Below, one piece after another: positions 1-4,778 of a stretch of DNA of 7,497 nucleotides; within the stretch, counting starts at the first letter, position 1; every line of letters begins with the position of its first letter. A program made the translations under genes and the position numbers. Source of the DNA: Candidatus Poribacteria bacterium (GTDB lineage: Bacteria; Poribacteria; DTPJ01; WJIO01); assembly GCA_014730235.1 (NCBI GenBank), contig WJIO01000077.1, positions 1 to 7,497 on the forward strand, given 5' to 3'. The notes under the pieces were generated by a model. That model saw nothing but the letters and a program-made list of their open reading frames with translations, was not told the DNA's origin and searched no databases.

Positions 1-2
1 TC

Positions 3-59
3 TCTCAGCTTGTCATTCCTGCTTCAAGCTTTTTCAAAAAGCTTGAAGCAGGAATGACA
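3..59. repeat. Palindromic dispersed repeat, 5' copy
   Basis: Positions 11-34 and 36-59 are perfect reverse complements (24-bp arms) around the single base C35. The outer ends read TGTCATTCC and GGAATGACA. The 57 bases 3-59 are identical to 7353-7409 at the other end of the window; identity stops at base 60 (G here, A there). Palindromes with TGTCATTCC/GGAATGACA ends are a common type of REP- or MITE-like dispersed repeat in bacterial genomes. No transposase lies nearby. It could form a very stable hairpin in RNA and stop transcription entering from the left, but it has no adjacent U-tract beyond its own central T5. Identity as a repeat is certain within the window; assignment to a genome-wide family is inferred. 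Confidence 0.85.
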
Positions 60-185
60 GCATATAGAAGTTTCTTATCTTTAACAAACTGAACCCGGAA
101 GAACCATATTTTTGTTATTTCTATGCCAGATTAATTATGCTATACTCATCATATTATCACAAGGTAGCTGTTATGGAAAGTTTTT

Positions 186-216
186 TTGGATAATAATTGT
201 TTAAGTATGATACAAT
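186..216 (+). promoter_or_regulatory. Candidate promoter for the redox/GH16 cluster
   Basis: A TACAAT -10 hexamer at 211-216 is preceded by TG at 208-209 with one base between, an extended -10 arrangement. The -35 is weak: TTGGAT at 186-191 with a 19-nt spacer. Transcription would start near 223, about 45 nt before the first gene. An alternative extended -10 (TGC then TATACT, 138-146) lies further upstream without a convincing -35. The 61-268 region contains no gene-like open frame and is AT-rich, consistent with a promoter region. Inference from motif matching only. Confidence 0.4.
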
Positions 217-268
217 GTGATATTATCAGAGATAAATCTAACGAGGTGTAGAAATACGGAGTATAATT

Positions 269-556
269 ATGGTTAAAATGACTAAAGTCGAAGGAAAAAG
301 AGATGTTAACGATAAAGTTACTCTCTATGCCCTTTCAACGTGTATATGGTGCAAAAAAACAAAACAGCTTCTGGATGATCTGGGAATTCCATACGAATTC
401 ATATACGTAAATGAACTATCGTCCCAGGATAAAAACGAAGCAATACAGGAAATGGGAAAGTATAACCCCGGTGGGAATTTCCCGACCCTTGTTATTAATG
501 ACGTCAAGGTTATTGTGGGGTACAAAAAAGAACAGATAGAGAGGGAACTTTCATGA
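269..556 (+). CDS. Glutaredoxin-like thiol-disulfide protein
   Basis: A 95-residue thioredoxin-fold protein, probably a cytoplasmic thiol-disulfide oxidoreductase. After a 16-residue N-terminal extension the fold starts with VTLYAL (17-22), then the redox motif C25-I-W-C28 inside STCIWCKKTK. The cis-proline strand is at FPTLVI (71-76) and the GY turn at 84-85, both usual for glutaredoxins. CIWC differs from the CPYC of classical glutaredoxins and resembles glutaredoxin-family proteins of anaerobes and archaea that accept electrons from proteins instead of glutathione. GGAG at 258-261 lies 7 nt before this ATG; an in-frame ATG at 278 has poorer spacing. The stop overlaps the next start as ATGA (553-556), so the two are translationally coupled. 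That neighbour, an FTR-like reductase, is the likely electron donor (inference). Confidence 0.87.
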   Translation: MVKMTKVEGKRDVNDKVTLYALSTCIWCKKTKQLLDDLGIPYEFIYVNELSSQDKNEAIQEMGKYNPGGNFPTLVINDVKVIVGYKKEQIERELS

Positions 557-1050
557 GATCTGTTGAGGAGATCAAAGCAGAAATAATGGCCGAAGCAAAA
601 AAGACAGGCTACATGCTTAATCCTGATGAGGAAATTCTGGATGGCATAATAGAAGGTATTGCCATCAACGAAAACCAGCTTGGTTACTGGAGTTGCCCGT
701 GTCGAATGGCATCAGGAAGCCGCATGGCTGATTTTGATATAATATGTCCCTGCGAATACCGGGACCCAGATCTGGATGAATATGGTCGCTGTTACTGCGC
801 TTTGTATGTAAATCAGGAATACGTTGACGCGGGTATGCCTACTGAGCCTATTCCCGAACGCAGACCAGAAAGCAAACAAAATAGTAAGACTGATCCGGAG
901 GAAACTCAGAAGATTAAAGATGGTGGCAAAGAGATAAAGGTCTGGAGGTGTGATGTATGCGGCTATCTCTGCGCTAGGCCCGGACCGCCTTCCATCTGTC
1001 CTATATGCAGGGCAAAAAAAGATAGATTTGAAGAATTTTCCATGAAATGA
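553..1050 (+). CDS. Ferredoxin:thioredoxin reductase catalytic-type domain fused to rubredoxin
   Basis: A 165-residue iron-sulfur protein. Residues 1-92 match the FTR catalytic (beta) chain: C48-P-C50, C65-P-C67 and C80-Y-C82. In the characterised plant and cyanobacterial enzyme four of these six cysteines bind a [4Fe-4S] cluster and two form the active disulfide; the order of CxC pairs suggests C50 and C82 as the disulfide. Spacings here are x14 and x12 against x16 and x8 in the cyanobacterial type, and CHC is replaced by CYC, as in FTR-like proteins of archaea and anaerobic bacteria. A charged linker (about 93-128) leads to a rubredoxin-type domain with C133xxC136GY and C149PxC152, plus an extra cysteine, C140. 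No FTR alpha chain is present. Known relatives with this fusion are described as ferredoxin:disulfide reductases. It likely passes electrons from ferredoxin to the adjacent glutaredoxin-like protein (inference). GAGGGA at 541-546 is its ribosome binding site. Confidence 0.9.
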   Translation: MRSVEEIKAEIMAEAKKTGYMLNPDEEILDGIIEGIAINENQLGYWSCPCRMASGSRMADFDIICPCEYRDPDLDEYGRCYCALYVNQEYVDAGMPTEPIPERRPESKQNSKTDPEETQKIKDGGKEIKVWRCDVCGYLCARPGPPSICPICRAKKDRFEEFSMK

Positions 1051-1063
1051 TCAGGAGTCAGAT

Positions 1064-1957
1064 ATGTATATGATACTGGTGATAGTAATCTTTTTATCTG
1101 CCGCTGATGATGCAATTGGAGGAGAGGAGATGAATCTGCAAAATATAGAATGGAGAGAAACCGAGTACGGTAAGGACTGGACAAGAGTTGGCCCGTTAGG
1201 AGAAACGCCACAACGGGTCAATCATGATTATCCCCTTTCTGATCAGCATAACAAAAAAGGTTGGGTAATCTATGAACCCATGACCGATGAATTCGATGGT
1301 AATCAACTGGACATGGATAAATGGATATTGAATATGAAATGGTGGCGAGGTCGTCAACCGTCTTTATTCAGAGAGAAAAATGTAACGGTAGGTGATAGCA
1401 AACTCCATTTAACCATGCGTAAGGAAAAACTGCCGGAAGAATATGCGCAGTATGGATACCATGATTATTCATCAGCCGCCCTGCATACCAGAGACCGCAC
1501 ATGCTATGGTTACTTTGAGGTAAAGGCAAAGCCTATGAATTCAGGGGGATCAAGCTCATTCTGGTTTCAACAGGATGCAGTTCCTGAATGGTTGACGGAG
1601 ATTGATGTCTTTGAAATAGGTGGAAAGGCTAAGGGGTACGAAAATAAAGTAAACATGAACCTTCACGTTTTCCGAACACCTGAAGAAAAGAAACACTGGA
1701 GCATAGGTGGAGTATGGGTTGCACCATGGCCCCTGGCTGATGATTACCATGTCTACGGTCTGGAATGGGATGAAGAATATATAAAATACTATGTTGATGG
1801 TGTAATGGTGAGGATAGTGGTAAACACACACTGGAATCAACCCCTGTATCTGATTTTTGACAGCGAAACCATGCCTAAATGGTTTGGTATGCCTGATGAC
1901 AAAGATTTACCGTCTACCTTCAGCATTGAATATGTAAGGTCATGGAAGGAGAAATAA
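1064..1957 (+). CDS. Glycoside hydrolase family 16 protein (beta-glycan endohydrolase)
   Basis: A 297-residue protein with one GH16 beta-jelly-roll domain over about residues 65-295. The signature is E179-I-D181-V-F-E184: nucleophile, assisting Asp and acid/base in the E-x-D-x-x-E spacing of the beta-bulge group (laminarinases, agarases, carrageenases, porphyranases). Typical surrounding features are SSSFWFQ (163-169), YGYFEVKAK (148-156), YHVYGLEWD (228-236) and YVDGV (243-247). Substrate cannot be read from the sequence. The first 18 residues are hydrophobic (MYMILVIVIFLSAADDA) and could be a secretion signal, but the n-region has no Lys or Arg. AGGAG at 1054-1058 serves the ATG at 1064 or one at 1070. 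A stronger ribosome binding site precedes Met23 at 1130, which would give a cytosolic form. It lies 13 nt after the FTR fusion and abuts the SGNH gene, so it is probably in the same operon. Confidence 0.88.
   Translation: MYMILVIVIFLSAADDAIGGEEMNLQNIEWRETEYGKDWTRVGPLGETPQRVNHDYPLSDQHNKKGWVIYEPMTDEFDGNQLDMDKWILNMKWWRGRQPSLFREKNVTVGDSKLHLTMRKEKLPEEYAQYGYHDYSSAALHTRDRTCYGYFEVKAKPMNSGGSSSFWFQQDAVPEWLTEIDVFEIGGKAKGYENKVNMNLHVFRTPEEKKHWSIGGVWVAPWPLADDYHVYGLEWDEEYIKYYVDGVMVRIVVNTHWNQPLYLIFDSETMPKWFGMPDDKDLPSTFSIEYVRSWKEK
1118..1122 (+). promoter_or_regulatory. Strong internal ribosome binding site before Met23 of the GH16 gene
   Basis: GGAGG ends 7 nt before an in-frame ATG at 1130. It is a better Shine-Dalgarno match than the one before the annotated start at 1064. 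The same bases encode Gly-Gly-Glu-Glu (19-22), so the match may be chance. If used, the product would lack the hydrophobic leader. Confidence 0.45.
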
Positions 1958-2536
1958 ATGGCAGATAGACCTTCAGCTATCCTTATTGGTGATTCCATCT
2001 GTATGGGCTATCGCCCACTGGTTAAACAGCGATTGGCAGATAAAGTAGAAATACTGGGAATTGCGGGTAACGGCGGCGACAGCGGCAATATATTGAGTAA
2101 TATTGACCAGTGGATGGTAAACAGAAACGCAAACCTTATTCATTTCAACTGCGGATTACACGATCTGAAATTTGAACGGGATACGAAGAAATACCAACAG
2201 CCTATTGACGTATACGAAGAAAATCTTAAAGAGATAGTGAGTATACTCAAAGCCAGATGGAAAGGCAAGCTGGCCTGGGCAACCACAACACCGGTTATTG
2301 ACGCGAGACATAACGCGGTAAAACCCTTTGATCGCTATCAGGCGAAGGTTGAAGCCTACAACAAGGTGGCTATCTCCATAATGAAAGAAGCGGGTATACC
2401 CATTGATGACCTGCATAGTGTAATTATGAAAGACGATCTGGAAGCATGCCTTGTAGACGATGGTGTTCACATGACTGGACGAGGTAATATGCTTTTAGCA
2501 GAGGCTGTCAGTAATTTTATATTGAGCAATCATTAA
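1958..2536 (+). CDS. SGNH/GDSL-type hydrolase, probable carbohydrate esterase
   Basis: A 192-residue single-domain SGNH hydrolase, near the usual family length of about 200. Block I is IGDS (10-13) with nucleophile S13. The glycine-rich GNGGDSG (38-43 region) is the block II oxyanion glycine. Block III reads G66-L-H-D69 in place of the common GxND, so the oxyanion asparagine is replaced by His or Asp. Block V is D168-G-V-H171, the Asp and His of the triad. There is no signal peptide, suggesting a cytoplasmic enzyme. Family members include acetylxylan esterases, rhamnogalacturonan acetylesterases and lysophospholipases; here deacylation of a glycan or oligosaccharide is suggested by the adjoining GH16 gene (inference). 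The start directly follows the GH16 TAA with no gap, and AAGGAG at 1946-1951 lies inside the GH16 3' end, so translation is probably coupled. Confidence 0.85.
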   Translation: MADRPSAILIGDSICMGYRPLVKQRLADKVEILGIAGNGGDSGNILSNIDQWMVNRNANLIHFNCGLHDLKFERDTKKYQQPIDVYEENLKEIVSILKARWKGKLAWATTTPVIDARHNAVKPFDRYQAKVEAYNKVAISIMKEAGIPIDDLHSVIMKDDLEACLVDDGVHMTGRGNMLLAEAVSNFILSNH

Positions 2537-2572
2537 ATATGATTTCTAATATCCGAAGCTCATAATATTAGC

Positions 2573-2602
2573 TTGACAACCAATATACTGGTGAGGTATA
2601 TA
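2573..2602 (+). promoter_or_regulatory. Candidate sigma70 promoter for the sugar isomerase gene
   Basis: A perfect -35 hexamer TTGACA at 2573-2578 is followed after 18 nt by TATATA at 2597-2602 (4 of 6 matches to TATAAT; the run TATATATAA allows other registers). It lies in the 132-nt gap between the SGNH and isomerase genes, implying the isomerase can be transcribed independently. Apart from this promoter and a weak AT-rich inverted repeat at 2546-2571, the gap shows nothing else. Confidence 0.5.
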
Positions 2603-2668
2603 TAAGCAATCTTTTTCTTGTATATGACAAACTTGGAATATCATCCTTAATCACAGGAGTAAAATGAA

Positions 2669-3421
2669 ATGGGAAAAATACCGATTGGACTTCAATTATA
2701 TTCCATAAGGGAAGATTGCCAGAAAGACCTGGCCGGTTGTCTGAAAGCTGTAGCTGAAATGGGCTACGACGGTGTTGACTTCGCAGGTTATTATGGTCAT
2801 GAAGCTAAAGATGTCCGTAAGATGGTGGACGATGTTGGCCTGAAGGTCTGCGGCGCGCATCTAGGTCTTGATCTGTTGACAGGCGATGCTCTGAAAGAAA
2901 CTGTAGAATTTCAGCGTATACTCGGTAATAAATATCTTATCGTTCCGGGACTTCCGGAAGAAAGACGCAACTCCAGAGCAGCATGGATGGGAACAGCTAA
3001 AATATTCAACGAAATAGCCGAAAAGCTGGAACCTGAAGGTATGATGACAGGATATCACAACCACGCAATAGAATTTAAACCCATGGATGGAGAACTGCCC
3101 TGGGATACCTTCTTTGGCAATACCAAAGACGAGGTTATCATGCAGTTGGACACAGGAAATGCTATGCATGGCGGCGCCGATCCGGTGGAATTCCTAAAAA
3201 AATACCCGGGTAGAGCCATAACGGTTCACCTTAAAGAATATTCATCTACAAACGATAAAGCCCTTATTGGTGAAGGTGATTGCCCCTGGGATGAAGTCTT
3301 TGAAGCATGCGAAAGTATTGGCAATACCGAATGGTATATAGTTGAGCAGGAAAGTTATGCCTATCCGCCTATGGAATGTGTGGAAATATGTATAAAGAAC
3401 CTGCGTAATATGGGTAAATAA
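2669..3421 (+). CDS. Sugar phosphate isomerase/epimerase (AP endonuclease 2-type TIM barrel)
   Basis: A 250-residue protein of the xylose-isomerase-like TIM barrel family (AP_endonuc_2). It shows GLQLYSIR (7-14, first strand), MGYDGVDFAGYYG (31-43), GAHLG (62-66), YHNHAIEF (129-136), QLDTGN (159-164), VHLKEY (186-191), GEGDCPWDEV (201-210) and WYIVEQE (222-228). Candidate divalent-metal ligands by family pattern are E135, D161, H187 and E227. The family interconverts keto- and aldo-sugars, inositol derivatives or epimers; the substrate is not readable here. No signal peptide, so cytoplasmic. AGGAG at 2655-2659 lies 9 nt before this ATG. A nearer ATG at 2664 opens only a 14-codon out-of-frame peptide ending at 2708, which might slightly interfere with initiation. 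Proximity to GH16 and GHL10 suggests a role in handling released sugars (inference). Confidence 0.88.
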   Translation: MGKIPIGLQLYSIREDCQKDLAGCLKAVAEMGYDGVDFAGYYGHEAKDVRKMVDDVGLKVCGAHLGLDLLTGDALKETVEFQRILGNKYLIVPGLPEERRNSRAAWMGTAKIFNEIAEKLEPEGMMTGYHNHAIEFKPMDGELPWDTFFGNTKDEVIMQLDTGNAMHGGADPVEFLKKYPGRAITVHLKEYSSTNDKALIGEGDCPWDEVFEACESIGNTEWYIVEQESYAYPPMECVEICIKNLRNMGK

Positions 3422-3429
3422 CATAGACT

Positions 3430-3464
3430 TAATCATTGCCGGAATAAAATTCCGGCAATGATTA
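3430..3464. terminator. Hairpin between convergent genes, probable bidirectional terminator
   Basis: Perfect 16-bp arms at 3430-3445 and 3449-3464 surround an AAA loop, with a GC-rich core (TTGCCGG/CCGGCAA). It fills the 53-nt gap between the stops of the isomerase (plus) and the aryl-CoA ligase (minus), where a shared terminator is expected. Neither side has a U-tract beyond the stem, so intrinsic termination may be incomplete; the hairpin may also act as an mRNA 3'-end stabiliser. Confidence 0.7.
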
Positions 3465-3474
3465 CTCTGGAAGA

Positions 3475-4767
3475 TTATTCCTTAACACGATTATCAACAA
3501 CCCTTACGGCTTTACCCTCGGCCCTGGGTATTGCTCCCGGTTGATGTAAAATTATTTTAGGTGTAACCAGTATTTCCGAATGAAGCGCAGCCGCTATGCG
3601 GTTCTTAAGCCCTTCGTATTCCCGCATATCGTCAGCAGGATATAACACTTCCACCTCCACATATATCTCATCCATGTGCCCTTTGGTTTCCAGCCTTATC
3701 TGGTAATTCCTGCCTATCTCCGGGAATTTCATAAGCACAGTTTCAACCTGAATAGGGAACATATTTACTCCCTTGACTATAAGCATATCATCGGTGCGAC
3801 CCTTTATCCGGGATAATCTTCTATGGCTTCTACCGCATGGACATTTGCCTGTATATAAAGAAGCCAGGTCTCTTGTTCTGTACCTGATGATAGGCATCCC
3901 TTTCCGATTCAGCGTGGTAAATACCAGCTCCCCCTCAACGCCATCAGGCATAGGTTCAAGGGTTTTTGGGTTAATTACCTCGATCAAATAGCTGTCCTCC
4001 CAGACGTGCATTCCTTTTTTTTCTGGACATTCAAAGGCAACGCCGGGGCCGTTCATCTCCGATAGGCCGTAGGAGTTGAAAGCGTCCATGTCATAGCTTT
4101 CTTCGATCTTCTTCCTCATCTCCTCCGAATGAGGTTCAGCGCCAATAAAAGCGATACGCAGCTTTACATCCTTACGGGGATCAAGGGATTCGGATTCAAA
4201 TACATCCAGCAATCTAAAGGCATAACTGGGGAGTATGTGGATTACCGTCGTATCAAAATCCCGCATGATATTAATCTGACGCACACTATTACCGGTTCCG
4301 CTGGGAATAACCATCATGCCAACTTTTTCCGCACCGTAATGCAGACCAAGACCGCCAGTAAATAGTCCATATCCCATGGTATTCTGGAATACATCCTCAC
4401 TCCTCGCGCCTGTCATATATATGGATCTGGCCACGAGGTTTGACCAGTTGTCAATATCTTCCCTGGTATGGAATATTACCGTTGCGCGACCGGTAGTTCC
4501 TGACGACGAGTGCATCCTGACAATTTTTTCTTTTGGAACAGCCAGAAAGCCGTAAGGATAATTTTCCCGCAGGTCGTTTTTTGTGGTAAAAGGTATATCC
4601 CGTATATGTGCCAGGGATTTAATATCCGTATCCAGTCCAATTTCTTCAAACAGCTTTTTATAATATGGTGTTGTTTTGGCCCTTTCCAAAGTTTTCCTTA
4701 GCCTGCTTAATTGCAGACTTCGCAACGTGCCAATATCCATAGTCTCAATCTTTTCTTCCCAATACAT
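3475..4767 (-). CDS. Phenylacetate-CoA ligase family (PaaK-type) AMP-forming enzyme
   Basis: A 430-residue acyl-adenylate-forming enzyme, full length for PaaK (about 430-440). Expected reaction: aryl- or arylacetic acid + ATP + CoA to the acyl-CoA, in the cytoplasm. Motifs: N-terminal RLRKTLERAKTTPYYKKLF (about 22-40), P-loop SSSGTTGR (87-94), YGLSEMNG (233-240), RYRTRDL (295-301), CPCGR (309-313), hinge region GRTDDMLIVKGVNMFP (323-338) and C-terminal PRAEGKAVRV (414-423) with the probable catalytic K419. Phenylacetate is the family's reference substrate, but indoleacetate, 4-hydroxyphenylacetate and other acids occur in relatives; anaerobes often use it in aryl-ketoacid metabolism. An upstream in-frame TTG at 4770 is possible, but AGGAG (4778-4774) is 6 nt from the ATG at 4767. 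It follows the GHL10 gene by 9 nt, so it is the second gene of that operon. No other phenylacetate-pathway gene is in view. Confidence 0.9.
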   Translation of the reverse strand: MYWEEKIETMDIGTLRSLQLSRLRKTLERAKTTPYYKKLFEEIGLDTDIKSLAHIRDIPFTTKNDLRENYPYGFLAVPKEKIVRMHSSSGTTGRATVIFHTREDIDNWSNLVARSIYMTGARSEDVFQNTMGYGLFTGGLGLHYGAEKVGMMVIPSGTGNSVRQINIMRDFDTTVIHILPSYAFRLLDVFESESLDPRKDVKLRIAFIGAEPHSEEMRKKIEESYDMDAFNSYGLSEMNGPGVAFECPEKKGMHVWEDSYLIEVINPKTLEPMPDGVEGELVFTTLNRKGMPIIRYRTRDLASLYTGKCPCGRSHRRLSRIKGRTDDMLIVKGVNMFPIQVETVLMKFPEIGRNYQIRLETKGHMDEIYVEVEVLYPADDMREYEGLKNRIAAALHSEILVTPKIILHQPGAIPRAEGKAVRVVDNRVKE

Positions 4768-4773
4768 CAATTA

Positions 4774-4778
4774 CTCCT
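4774..4778 (-). promoter_or_regulatory. Ribosome binding site of the aryl-CoA ligase, overlapping the upstream stop codon
   Basis: AGGAG on the minus strand shares bases with the TAG stop of the GHL10 gene (4779-4777). Its 6-nt spacing to ATG 4767, against 3 nt to TTG 4770, decides the start. The overlap suggests terminating ribosomes reinitiate here. Confidence 0.75.

Noticed and set aside
138-146. Extended -10-like TGC TATACT
   Set aside because: Good -10 but no -35 at usual spacing and about 120 nt from the first gene; kept only as an alternative to the promoter at 186-216.
963-1211. Minus-strand open frame across the FTR/GH16 junction
   Set aside because: Antisense to two well-supported genes, has no recognisable domain and lacks a clear ribosome binding site.
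2156-2470. Minus-strand frames inside the SGNH and isomerase genes (also 2861-3169, 3242-3436)
   Set aside because: Shadows of the plus-strand genes, with no motifs of their own.
2546-2571. Inverted repeat CTAATAT/ATATTAG after the SGNH gene as a terminator
   Set aside because: Only 7 A/T-rich pairs with a 12-nt loop and no U-tract; too weak, and it abuts the promoter -35 for the next gene.
4129-4365. Plus-strand open frames inside the aryl-CoA ligase and GHL10 genes (also 3773-3991, 4510-4701, 5467-5766, 6125-6343, 6674-6939)
   Set aside because: They lie antisense to long, motif-rich coding regions, have low-complexity or incoherent translations, and no family match.
4768-4770. TTG as start of the aryl-CoA ligase
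   Set aside because: Only 3 nt from the Shine-Dalgarno; the next codon is an ATG with 6-nt spacing.
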